Positions 1-10,052 of a stretch of DNA of 37,015 nucleotides are shown piece by piece. The notes under the pieces were generated by a model, which had not been told where the DNA came from, did not search any database, and saw only the letters and a list, made by a program, of their open reading frames with translations. The position numbers were made by a program, and so were the translations under genes. The stretch covers positions 1-37,015 of the forward strand of contig CAXKVV010000703.1 of the NCBI GenBank assembly GCA_964058805.1. The letters are read 5' to 3'. This DNA is from Schoenoplectus triqueter. Lineage: Eukaryota; Streptophyta; Magnoliopsida; Poales; Cyperaceae. Numbering within the stretch: position 1 is the stretch's first letter; the number at the start of each line of letters is the position of its first letter.

Positions 1-108
1 CCTCCAATTGGTGCTTTGCTCCTCTTTATTCCTCTCTGTCTTTCTTTCTAGATTTGGGAATAGAAATAGGATGCTGATTCGGTTCTTTTGATACTTCTTT
101 CCCGACAG

Positions 109-2697
109 GCTAGAGTCGCGCAAGAAGAAGCCTTTTGGACCCCGACTTAATGTAATTTTATTGCTCACAAATTGTATAATACCTTTTGTTTTTATTTTAC
201 GAAAGATAATATAATATTTCTTAGAATTGTGAGAAGTTTTTATCATAAGTCAGACATCTAGTGATAATTTTTTCTTTCCAGTTTAGTGCGGAGGAGGCAG
301 TGCAGCACCAGCTCGATGCTCTTAAATACAATGACCAGCCTCGTCAGGACTATGGAATTGAGGTCATGTACCGGGTGCATACTCTAAGCACTTTGTTTAT
401 TGTATATCTCAATTCTAGTATTAGAATACACCAGCTGTAATGATGTGTTCAACTGAGGATTAAGTCTGAATTAGAATGACTTTACCAGTACTTGTATTAT
501 ATGCTGTCACTGGTTTATATAAGAGTATGTCAGCCAAGCATTGCAATTTCTGCTGATATAAGACTTAGAATAGCATCCACATTATATATTTTGCACATAT
601 ATGTGAACTCTTTGATGTATGTGGTTGATTGTTCGTTCTGATTTGTTAGTTTGCAGGATTTGATCCCTTTGAAAGGTCAAGTTACTTTGGGCCTCATTTT
701 GATCTTGGCCAGGCAAGTCAAATTTACTTCCTAAGTGTGCATTTGATAGTAGCATTTTCATTGCAGCCCCTACAAACCTGAAAATAACATTTGATCTCTT
801 ACATGTACAAATAATTGAATATCATTATGGACCTATGAAATGCATGGTAGCTACCATTCATCTTTTCCTTTGTTCTTGATTTTTCCAGAATTATCCAAAT
901 TCCAAAATGATTCTCTTGTGTTACTTATGTAAATGGTGGGATAGACTGCTAGTTTGTGTAACTTTAAGAGTTAAAATCTAAGGGTATATATGGTATTTTT
1001 CAAGCTTTCTCGGTGATAATGATATTCTCTAGGGATACCTGTAGTTTTTCATACATTCATGGGAAAGAGAGTTTTCCCATTAAACTGTACTTTACCAATG
1101 AATTATTATTTTCCAATGCTAAAATTTTAATATTTTGAACTCAGTTTGAGAGATTCAGACGAATATTTCACCATTCAACGTATCGGATTCTTCTTTCACA
1201 CAGGGAAAGAAAAATCATGAGCAGCTTATGGGTTAAAGAGGTTAGTAATCAGTTGATTTTTTTTTTGAAACCAAGTTCTGTTTTTGGATTTCTGAGATGG
1301 TCCGTCCTTATGATTTCTGATTGGGTTTCATTTCTAGCCTGCTCCAATTTATTTGTGATTAAAGGCTTTGTTGTTGCTTGTTTGTTTGTTCTGAAATGAC
1401 CCAACCAATTATCAACTTCCATGAGGTTTCATCATCCTTTTATATAACTGTTATTCAGTAGTGTCTTTTTTTTATGTGCTAATTTCATTATCCATATATT
1501 TTTTCCAGTATTTTAAAGTGTATATATTATTCAATATTGTATAAAATGTGTTTTCTAAGTGAAGCTTGCTTAATAAGTGTAAAGTCTGCAAACATAATAT
1601 GGCTCGTATGATTGCTCATCAAAGCCAAGTAATCTCAGAACTCAAAAGGCTCTTCATTTTTCTTATGAACTATTAGAAAGTAAATAGGGTGAATTCTGAT
1701 TGACCTTTCATAAATTCAGTCTGAATGTTATTTAAGCTTGGATCAGGTTTAGGAATTAAGTTTTGAGAAATTAATATGGTTCCTATGCAGTAGGGAAATT
1801 AAAATCTTATTTTTGTGTGGAGCTCATTTTTCTGCTTTAATTTCACTTTTTCATTTTTTTTAAAGATTAATTTTAAGTTCAAATTCAAAATTAGGCCATC
1901 CTTTGACTCGTTACTTTCTGTCAAATGCTCAAAGCACAATTTCTGTATCTCTTTGCAAGAGTTTGCATGCAGAATTGCACCCAAATTTCAAAATTCAATA
2001 TTTGATCAATATTTCCTTTTCCTAGAAACAAAGAAATGAAATTTGTATTTACCTTTATGACAGTTCAACACAAAACATGTATTTTCTTTTTGTTGAAAAT
2101 AGAAAAGAAAATGCTATTTAGAGTATGCCCAAGAAATTTGTCCCTGGAAAATACAAAGTACGCCATTTACCAGATTCAAACAATAGAATATCACCTATGT
2201 CACACTTTTCTACTTGAAAAAGTATTGAATGTAGCCCTTATCCTCTATTTCAATAGAAATATGTGTGGAAGTGATGGCAGTGAACACAAATTTCTCCTTT
2301 TCTTGGGTTATACATGACATATCTTGCTGAAAGTTTTAATTTGCTCCTGTATTGGGATTTACTTGTATTTTGTTATGTACCTATATTACCATCTCAAGCA
2401 GAATCGTTTCAAACAAAGGGTATGGGTGAGAGGATCAAGGCCAGAGGAGGAGGAAATTTTCCAATTTACTATGGTTCAGGTCTTTCTTCTATATCTTGTA
2501 CTGTAAACCTGTAACCTTTGAAATAGCTGTGTTCAATTTCCTTTTTATATTATTTTTGGTATAAATTATAATACTTTGTTCCTTTTTCCTCCTTTTTGAA
2601 TACGATGCAGAGAGTGGGGGGCTCGTGGGATGGGTATTGGTTAACAGAGAGCTTGCTCAATGATGGTGATAGTTTTTCTGGTGGCGTTGCTTATTGA
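109..2697 (+). CDS. SKIP8: F-box SKIP8-like / NTF2-fold protein, 3' part of gene
   Basis: Six exons join in one frame to the stop TGA at 2695-2697: 109-151, 282-374, 650-712, 1145-1240, 2402-2479 and 2611-2697. They give about 152 residues. The product is rich in aromatic residues: it reads ALKYNDQPRQDYGIEVMYRF, then GFDPFERSSYFG, FERFRRIFHHSTYR, RPEEEEIFQFTMVQ, and ends SWDGYWLTES...GGVAY. That pattern fits the conserved C-terminal half of plant proteins labelled SKIP8 (SKP1-interacting F-box protein with an NTF2-like fold); I recognise it from memory. An F-box would lie upstream, off the window. All internal exons are multiples of three and phase 0. The third intron (713-1144) uses a GC donor (CAG|GCAAGT). 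The first exon is the least certain: it rests on an AG acceptor at 107-108 and an open frame reading LESRKKKPFGPRLN. The gene is co-directional with KCS copy 1 but unrelated in function. Confidence 0.7.
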
Positions 2698-2925
2698 TTG
2701 ATAGTTCATATAATTATTGAATGAATATAAGCATAGTGGTATACAGATGTTGCTGCCCTCGCTGATTTTAATTGTGTGATCTACAACTGTGTACATGCCT
2801 TAGCTGGCAGGCAGACTTGTATAATATTTTTCTCTGTATAAAGGTTCATTATTCTGATTATTTGTACTGTAGCGATACTAGGGTAAAGTCTTGTTCTTTT
2901 TTACTTTTTACTGTTCAAAGGGTAG
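2698..2925 (+). other. 3' flank of the SKIP8-like gene
   Basis: About 230 bp of T-rich sequence after the stop codon, probably the 3' untranslated region. It is single-copy in this window: similarity to the second duplication unit starts only at about 2926. Confidence 0.5.
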
Positions 2926-3536
2926 TTTGCCATTTTTTTTGACCATTAGATAATATTAACCTGAAGCTCAATTTACATAACATTCTTTGTCAACAATGTT
3001 CATAGTAAAACTTTTCACCGAGTCAGAAAGATGCAAAAAATGGTAATTTGCACTACTATTTGCACGGTGTGTAACCAACATGACGACATCTATGTTTCTT
3101 TTGCGAAACACATGCACAACGGCACAAGTGAAGTTTCATCAGATAAAATTATGATTAATAAATAATAAATCTATTGGGTATTTTTTTTCTCTTTTTCGTT
3201 AAATCTGACAAAGAGGTTTACTGGCTAAATACAAGTTTATTTCTCCTGCTCACTTATTTTTTAAGCGTACGATTCAATATCTTCATTTCTTTGGGTCAAA
3301 TAATATATTGGACTACCAATCCTTAGCGGTTTACATCTTAGAAAGATCTTTTAAGCATACATTTAAAGTAACAAAAAAAAAAATCTGTAAAGCATAAATT
3401 TAAATTAACTAAAAAAAGCACGCAGATTCTTTTTTTTCCTTCTTTTTTGGTCAGACATTCTAAATTGTCCTTTCTTTTAATCAAAAAATTTAAATAGGCT
3501 ATTGGCAGCATTCATATAAAAAGATAATAATGAAAC

Positions 3537-4980
3537 TAGTTATCATCTTCAAATGTACCAATGAATAATAAAAATATGATGCATTAGCACAAATTAGATA
3601 TAAAATTAATTAAATTTGTAATGTATACTAAAAATCTAATTAAAAATATATAATGAGAATTTTTCAGATATATATTTGAAAAAATTGGATAAATTTGAAT
3701 CAGATACCTTTGAATAATGACGGATATTAAAAAATAATAGCTAAATAGTCAGATACAAATAGATAATAATTAAATCATATTTTTACACATTAAAACTTTT
3801 CAAATACAAATAGAGATACGAATATGAATTAAATAATTTTTATTTTTTTTAGATTGAATCACAAATAAAATCAAATATTTTAGTCTCCGTTGAAACCTAC
3901 AAAAGCAGGATGGTCAACCAATTGGAACCTACAAAAGAAATAGCAACAGCCAAAGCTTTCTATAAGAAAAAAATTAAATAACTGAACCAAATATTATTTA
4001 GTCAAACAGCACCTGGTGCTTATCGAGACATTTCTGCCATTCCGCATCTGTCTGTTATTTGCTTCGAAAATTATTGTTTGGCTTATTGTTCCATTTTGGT
4101 TTATTTTCATTTATTTTACTTTTGAACTTTAAAATTTTGTATTTCTCGTAGAAACATGTTCCATAATTTAGTAAAATTTGGAGATTAGATCTCCATCTTT
4201 CCTAAGAAAAAAAAAAATTGGCAGCTGATGCTTATTTCCTACTTTCACTTTCTTTTAATCTCCAACCTCTTCTTGTCCATGCGAAATCAAATACCGGTGA
4301 GTATCCGATACAAAAAAATAAAAAATAAAAAAATGAGCATTAACTATAAATCGGATGGTTGGATTAGATGGTTGCATTTTTAATAAATATGAGAGTCTAA
4401 ACTACTTATCTTTTAAATATTTATAAAAGACTTTATCTGAATTATAAACTTATGATCTCCGTATGAAGAGCATTATCTTCGTCACTTAAATGGTGGTTCT
4501 CGGATTAGATGATTGTTTGGAAAGGATTTCTAACAATAATAAATTTTACACTATTATAGCATCTAGTGATATCTAAGAAGTATGAATGTCAAAGCTTTAA
4601 TCGACTTGACTCGAAATGATCCGAGAATAAATGGGACGAGTATGGACTAAATTTTTTTGAACCATCACACATCCGGTCAGATATCAATCGATCCAACCTG
4701 ACCTGATTTGTTTTAATTATTTTTTGAATTTATTTTATGAAATACTAATTAAAATTTATATACACCAATTGAGATTAATTAATATTAAATTATTTTAAAA
4801 TAAATAAATATGTTAATAAATACTTAATTATTTTATTCATGTCAGATCGGATCAATTCATGATCCATTTGAGTCGGATCGGATTAAATCACAAAAATATT
4901 GAACCAATTTTAAATGAATCAGATTGAGATAAAAAAATAATAAAATAATGATGACTTAATCTTACTTATTAACAATCCTG
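3537..4980. other. Unit-1-specific AT-rich intergenic sequence with a degraded repeat
   Basis: No gene seen. Unit 2 lacks most of this stretch; short islands such as CAACCAATTGGAACCTACAAA (3914 region; 10973 region in unit 2) keep the register. About 4590-4960 has arms with GATCCAACCTGACCTGA and GTCGGATCGGATTAAATC around an AT-rich core. That resembles the interior of the hAT-type MITE at 11369-11805, but I could not find clean ends or a target duplication, so it may be an old truncated relative. Confidence 0.45.
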
Positions 4981-5349
4981 CTGAGGAGGTTATTCGCTTA
5001 CATAAAAAAAAAGAGAGTTTATAGTATCCAAGACGGACTAAACAGAAAATATTCTCAATATTAGTTCTATATAAGTGTTGAAAACAAAAATGTTAACACA
5101 TCACAACCTAACACAGGATTAATTACAAAAATATAGAACTGATTACAAAAAGGCGTAGTGAAACAATGATCGTATTATTTTTTTAGTTTTGAAAATTAAG
5201 TATAGTAGCCGAACGCATTTTTTTTTTATATTTGTTTGCAACATGGCTGCCAAGTATAAAAGAGAGGGACGCAGTACGCGCTATTCTATAAGGAAAATAA
5301 ACTAGTAGAAAAATTGCAACAATTAGATCCAAACCCGGTTTCGGCTGGG

Positions 5350-5357
5350 TATAAAAT
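5350..5357 (+). promoter_or_regulatory. TATA box of KCS copy 1
   Basis: TATAAAAT lies about 70 bp before the 5'UTR splice donor at 5426. The same box with near-identical flanks occurs at 11997 in the paralogous promoter. Transcription should start near 5380. Confidence 0.65.
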
Positions 5358-5425
5358 AGGCTTGTGGCTCCTATTTTTTTCTCTCAAAAACTAATCAATC
5401 TTGTAATCAAGAGTTGAGACCTCAG

Positions 5426-6058
5426 GTTAGTGTCATCTTGTTGAGCTAAATAGCTGATTAATATGTCAATTTATTTTTTATTTTATATTGTTGAGTTACA
5501 CCAATTTATGATTTTTGAGCCAGGCTATCAAAAAAATGTTTGTACATTGAGCAAAATATAAATGGTTCAAATTTTATTTTACCATTTTCAAATTAAAATC
5601 CAAGTCGCTCAATAAATTTTGCGTATGACAAATATTAATTATGAGGTATCAAAATTTGCTATTTTAACATTTGTAGTTTTTTTTTTCAGATTTTTTAGAT
5701 AAGGACCAAATTGTATACAAACAAACCATTTTATTTCTTATTGTGTTTTCCGGAATTTATAAAATAGTTAATCAATATTAAAAATAGTAATTTTTTTACC
5801 CTATAAGAATATGTTACATAGAATTTATTTAGCAACTTGGATCCAAATTATGGACATGTTAATCATATTTCGAGCCATTTGTATTTTAATCATATACAAA
5901 TATTTATATACTAGCTAGCTAGAGACTAACTCGTTATTTTTTGCATTCTTAAACTTAATTTTTATCAGTAGTTTCACAATTTGTCTAGTTCTATTTAATC
6001 ATGTATCTCAAGCTGACCTCTATTTTTTTTTTCCTTTTGTTTGTTTGGTTGTTTAAAG
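5426..6058 (+). other. 5'UTR intron of KCS copy 1
   Basis: The donor is CTCAG|GTTAGT and the acceptor TTTAAAG|GATATT, 17 bp before the ATG at 6076. The same donor and acceptor context occurs in copy 2 (12067-13067). The intron is T-rich and has many stops and ATGs, so an unspliced leader would translate poorly. Confidence 0.6.
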
Positions 6059-6075
6059 GATATTCTGTCTTAAAC

Positions 6076-7641
6076 ATGGCCCAATCAACTGAACCGAAAC
6101 CCTCAGCTGGCACTGATCCTTTACCCAAAAGCAAATCATCACCTGAAACTGAGATTTCTGACCTCAAACAATCTGTAAAACTTAAGTATGTAAAACTCGG
6201 CTATCACTATATGATTACACACTTCTTTAACCTGCTCCTTTGTCCCATTGTGATCGCCATTTCAGTTCACCTCTCTACCTTCTCAACCGACGACATCCTC
6301 GCTGTTTGGTCCCAACTCCATCTTGATCTCATCTCTATTGTGCTTTATTCCACACTCCTAATCCTACTTTCCATTGTCTATTTCCTCACCCGTCCTCGGC
6401 CTGTTTACCTGGTAGATTTTGCATGTTTCAAGCCGGACGACAAATTAAAGGTTACACGAACCAAATCCATCAAATGTCTAAAATTATGCAACAAGTACAC
6501 TGAAGAGAATATACAATTCCAGAAGAAAATCTTAGAGAGATCTGGGCTTGGTGACGAGACGTATCTCACTGAAGCAATTACTACCATACCAGCTGTATGT
6601 ACATTAGAGGAGGCCCGTAAGGAGGTCGAAACAGACATGTTTGGTGCCTTAGATGAACTATTTGCCAAAATAAAGATAAAAATGAAGGATATTGGCATCT
6701 TGATAGTGAATAGTAGTACATTCAACCCAACTCCTTCTCTATCCTCTATTGTGATTAATCATTACAAATTAAGGGAGAACATAATTAGTTACAATCTAGG
6801 TGGAATGGGATGTAGCGCTGGTCTAATCTCTATTGATCTTGCTAAAGATCTCCTACAAACACACAGCAATTCATTTGCCCTGGTTGTTAGTGTGGAGGTG
6901 ATGAATGTGAACTGCTATTTTGGGAATGACCGTTCAATGCTTGTGACAAATACCCTCTTTCGGGTTGGTTGTGCTGCCATTTTGTTGTCAAACCGCCGGT
7001 CTGACAGGTGGCGGTCAAAGTACCAATTGCAGTGCACAATGCGTACACATAAAGGTGCGGATGACAATGCCTTCACCTGTGTGTGGCAAAAAGAGGATAA
7101 AGATGGAAATGTTGGTATTTCTCTCTCCAAAAGTCTCATGACTGTCGCCGGAGATGCATTGAAGACAAATATCACCACCTTGGGACCACTTGTACTGCCC
7201 ATGTCAGAGCAACTACTTTTTTTTGCGACCTTAGTCCTGAGGAGAGTGCTAAAAATGAAAATCAAGCCGTATATCCCTGATTTCAAACTCGCTTTTGAAC
7301 ACTTCTGCATACACGCTGGCGGTCGGGGTGTTCTAGATGAACTAGAAAATAATCTACAACTAAGCCAGTGGCATTTAGAACCTTCTCGAATGACCCTATA
7401 CCGTTTTGGTAACACGTCAAGCAGTTCGCTTTGGTATGAGCTGGCATACACTGAAGCTAAAGGAAGAATAAGGAGAGGTGATCGGACTTGGCAGATAGCA
7501 TTTGGGTCAGGTTTTAAGTGCAATAGTGCTGTTTGGAAGGCACTTCGAACTATCAACCCGGCAAAGGAGAGAAACCCCTGGACAGATGAAATCGACAAGT
7601 TCCCTGTTTTGGTACCTAAAGTGTCTCCTATCATGGAGTAA
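6076..7641 (+). CDS. KCS: 3-ketoacyl-CoA synthase (KCS), tandem copy 1
   Basis: KCS enzymes condense malonyl-CoA with a long-chain acyl-CoA, the rate-setting first step of very-long-chain fatty acid elongation at the ER. One exon encodes 521 residues. Two hydrophobic segments at about 47-66 and 84-104 precede [16 protein letters not shown], the usual entry to the FAE1/CUT1 domain. The catalytic triad is present: Cys246 in [10 protein letters not shown], His413 in CIHAGGRGV and Asn446 in [13 protein letters not shown]. Cys-His-Asn spacing (167 and 33) fits Arabidopsis FAE1 (C223, H391, N424). I start at 6076 because copy 2 conserves this Met, the context AAACATGGC is good, and an acceptor lies just upstream. 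The in-frame ATG at 6001 is within the predicted 5'UTR intron. Odd: RVGCAA replaces the more usual RVGGAA in both copies. Chain-length preference cannot be read from sequence. Confidence 0.95.
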   Translation: MAQSTEPKPSAGTDPLPKSKSSPETEISDLKQSVKLKYVKLGYHYMITHFFNLLLCPIVIAISVHLSTFSTDDILAVWSQLHLDLISIVLYSTLLILLSIVYFLTRPRPVYLVDFACFKPDDKLKVTRTKSIKCLKLCNKYTEENIQFQKKILERSGLGDETYLTEAITTIPAVCTLEEARKEVETDMFGALDELFAKIKIKMKDIGILIVNSSTFNPTPSLSSIVINHYKLRENIISYNLGGMGCSAGLISIDLAKDLLQTHSNSFALVVSVEVMNVNCYFGNDRSMLVTNTLFRVGCAAILLSNRRSDRWRSKYQLQCTMRTHKGADDNAFTCVWQKEDKDGNVGISLSKSLMTVAGDALKTNITTLGPLVLPMSEQLLFFATLVLRRVLKMKIKPYIPDFKLAFEHFCIHAGGRGVLDELENNLQLSQWHLEPSRMTLYRFGNTSSSSLWYELAYTEAKGRIRRGDRTWQIAFGSGFKCNSAVWKALRTINPAKERNPWTDEIDKFPVLVPKVSPIME

Positions 7642-8054
7642 TTGGTACATTATATATATGTTGAGTTCCTTTTTTCTTTCTTTGTTTTTTTTAACTTAAT
7701 TTTCATTTCAAAACGGAATGGAATATGTTTTTTTTTGTCTTTTTTTCATACGCTCTGTATTCGCTTGTGTATTTTTTTGTCTTCACGATGAATGAAAGTA
7801 AACTTTTTTTTTGTTTTTATAATCTTCTGCTTGGAAGGAGCTTTGCTCTATAAAGCTTGCTACTTTCGTGCACCTGCATTCCAACATCCAAATAAGGTTG
7901 TTGTCTCGCAATTCGCCTAAAAATATATATACAACCTGCATTCCAACATCCAAATAAGGTTGTTGTCTCGCAATTGGCATAAAAATATATATACATCAAC
8001 TTGGTTTCCAGCTCTGTATTTTGCTATCACGTTGCTCCAAATAAAGTAGTCGGA
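7642..8054 (+). other. KCS copy 1 3' flank
   Basis: T-rich sequence including the 3'UTR, alignable with 14645-14967 except for a local tandem duplication. The text CTTCACGATGAATGAAAGTA is shared by both copies. Similarity stops abruptly at about 8054/14967. Confidence 0.55.
7873..7996. repeat. 62-bp tandem duplication
   Basis: Two head-to-tail copies, 7873-7934 and 7935-7996, each starting CCTGCATTCCAACATCC and ending in AAAAATATATATACA. They differ at only a few bases. Unit 2 has one partial version (14883-14930), so the doubling is private to unit 1 and recent. Confidence 0.9.
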
Positions 8055-8143
8055 AAATTTGGCCTTTGTCATTAAGGTAATGAGATGAGTTGACCTAGCT
8101 TTGTTTGATTCGGCTCGTTTATAGCAAAATACAGAGCTGGAAA
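8005..8143. repeat. 23-bp perfect inverted repeat
   Basis: Bases 8005-8027 and 8121-8143 are exact reverse complements, with 93 bp between. The left arm belongs to the ancestral KCS 3' flank (similar text at 14930-14950). The right arm lies in sequence unique to unit 1, just past the point where similarity ends, so it looks like a short inverted copy made during a rearrangement. Confidence 0.85.
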
Positions 8144-8688
8144 GTAAATTACCTTGGAAGGAAATTCGTTGTTTCTTTAGCATTTTTCGAATGTTCTTTG
8201 TTTCCTTTATTTTTCAAAAAAAAAATCTTTATTTTTTTAAATTAAACATACAATTATTTCTCCAAAATTTGGGAAAAAAAGAACAATCATTTTTATTTCA
8301 CATATGAAATGAAGAGCTTGCAAGTTGTCTCATTGGAATAGGCACAAACAAGAGAGAACCAGAATAGCACTGCACATGTAGCACATATTGTTAGAACCTT
8401 TAGAGAACGAGCAACCATCTGTCTTTTTTCCAACTGATCAAGAAATGGAGAAAATACATAAACAAACATTTTTTTTCTGAAATGGTTGACAGGGGCTGTA
8501 AACATGTTTATAAGAAAAAATAATATAACTTCACATCACCCATAGCAGTGTGCACCAAAAAACACAAACTGAAACCTGCATGCTGCGTAAAAACATTAAA
8601 AATCTAAAACCCCTCCTACTGGTAATCTATAAACATCATTCCCCAATACCTAACAATATGATGCACCAAAAAGCACTAAAACTGAAAC
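8055..8688. other. Unit-1-specific filler between KCS copy 1 and the channel fragment
   Basis: No partner in unit 2, where 14968-16120 lies at this place. On the minus strand, 8447-8293 reads as an open exon-like stretch after an acceptor (TTGATCAG|TTGGAA), with a hydrophobic segment LTICATCAVLFWFSLVCAY and a stop. I do not recognise the source. Two imperfect copies of GCACCAAAAA..ACTGAAACCT occur at about 8550 and 8660, the second running directly into channel-related sequence. Confidence 0.4.
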
Positions 8689-9700
8689 CTTCGCTGCCAG
8701 CTGGCACAAGGTGGTCCCCACCCCTTATTACAGCCACATCATTGATCTCAGTCCCATCAGTGGTCAAAACTCCAGTTGTTGCAAATCCAAATTTAGTGTC
8801 ACCAAGCTTTAGAAGCTCATCTATAGACTGGCAACAGCAGCAACTTGCTTGGACCTTTCCCTTTCTGTGGACAACTTATTGTAATGCGTGCTCCGGACCG
8901 ACCAATCCTCTGGTTGTCCAAAGCTGAAGTTACCTCAGCACGCTTACCGTTCTGGAATTATTAAAGATCGCTTACTTGTGCCTGAATTTTCATCCATCTG
9001 GCTCATTGAGACAAAATTATCCTCCATCTTCACTTGCCGCATCACTGGCTCAGATCGGTATCAACTAATTGATGCTGGGGTAGTTTTGGTACTTTCATCA
9101 TCTGTAAATAGGCTTTAAGAAATACATTTATCATTAACCTTGAAAATTAAAAAAAAAACTTCATTAAATACTATGAATTATACTGTAAGTTGTCCCTTTA
9201 ATTCGCTCTGCAGTAACCCATTTTACATACTAATGATTCACTCTTATCGTAAAATCCAGTTCCTTTCCATCTGTTCAAATTAATCATTCATTAACTTAAC
9301 AAATTGAGCAACAAAAACATCGATATCAGTTGATGTGGCTAAATATTACCAATATGTAGCATCCTAGATCCTTAAACTATACTACAAATTACCCCTCAAG
9401 AAAATTTTGCACAATCAGAAGTTAATTTCTGACAGTGCACAGGATGACCTAAAACCAGAGCAATACATAGGACAAAATAAATTTGTACAAAATAGTTGCG
9501 AGTTCAGAAACTGTATTTCAGTTAGCAATCACCAAATAACAACAGAAGCCAATAATACTGATGATGTGATTACTATACAGAAATGACAACAGAAAATATT
9601 CTTACCTTACCTCTGCAATTTGGGTCGGCACCAAACTGTAAAAGGAGACGCACACATTGCTCATTTCCCCTTGAAGCCGCTATTTGCTATTGAATTGTTC
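8689..9700 (-). pseudogene. Decayed 3' fragment of AKT1-like channel (exons 10-11)
   Basis: This is the unit 1 copy of channel exons 10 and 11 plus the intron between them. The part at 8689-9100 matches the C-terminal KHA region (16121-16560). It has lost the stop-codon end and carries small indels, for example extra bases near 8902. It also lacks about 380 bp that encode ankyrin repeats; the break falls near GGTACTTT at about 9089. Exon 10 remains at about 9607-9682 with both splice signals. No upstream exons or promoter exist in this unit, so no channel can be made. It lies tail-to-tail with KCS copy 1, so KCS read-through RNA would be antisense to AKT1 mRNA. Confidence 0.85.
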
Positions 9701-10052
9701 GGAATGAAAAAAGAGAAAAAGAAAATGAACAAACAACGTTGAAATAAACCCAAATAAATTGAAAAAAATAGTTTCAACAACGATAGACACCTTGAATATA
9801 AATTGACACCTGAAAAAATACTTTGCCATTTTGACCATTAGATAAGGTTAACCTGAACCTCAATGCGCCTAATTAAATAACATAACTTTCTTTGTCAATA
9901 ATGTTCATAGTAAAACTTTTCACTGAGTCAGAAAGATGCAAAAATGATAATCTGCACCACTATTTGCATGGCGTGCAACCAAGAGATCTATGTTTCTTTT
10001 GCGAAGTCCATGCACAAGTGAAGTTTCATCCAATAAAATTATGATTAATAAA

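Larger units (their letters stand above)
2926..9821. repeat. Tandem duplication unit 1 (KCS copy 1 plus decayed channel 3' end)
   Basis: This segment matches 9822-17708 in the same order and orientation. Anchors: 2926-3110 matches 9822-10010 (shared TTTGCCATTTT and GAGTCAGAAAGATGCAAAAA). The TATA regions near 5350 and 11997 match, as do the KCS coding regions (6076 and 13085). Channel exon 11 sequence at 8689-9114 matches 16121-16950, and exon 10 sequence near 9605-9695 matches 17500-17590. Stretches without a partner in unit 2 are about 3537-3900, parts of 4000-4980, and 8055-8688. Confidence 0.9.

Noticed and set aside
1217..2514. Short plus-strand open frames in the SKIP8-like introns
   Set aside because: They only overlap real exons at their edges; low-complexity Phe/Leu translations reflect T-rich introns.
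6001..6075. In-frame upstream ATG giving KCS copy 1 a 25-residue hydrophobic extension
   Set aside because: Copy 2 lacks that ATG, the stretch lies in a predicted 5'UTR intron with conserved donor and acceptor in both copies, and unspliced RNA would carry many upstream ATGs and stops.
6405..7634. Long open frames on the minus strand across KCS copy 1 (also 13414-14565 in copy 2)
   Set aside because: They mirror the KCS coding strand and have no recognisable motif of their own; they persist because the gene is conserved.
7873..7996. CRISPR-like spaced repeats
   Set aside because: Only two adjacent copies without spacers, in a plant nuclear context.
7783..8183. Minus-strand open frames with repeated RQQPYLDVGMQV
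   Set aside because: The repetition is the 62-bp DNA tandem duplication translated; it is intergenic and not conserved in unit 2.
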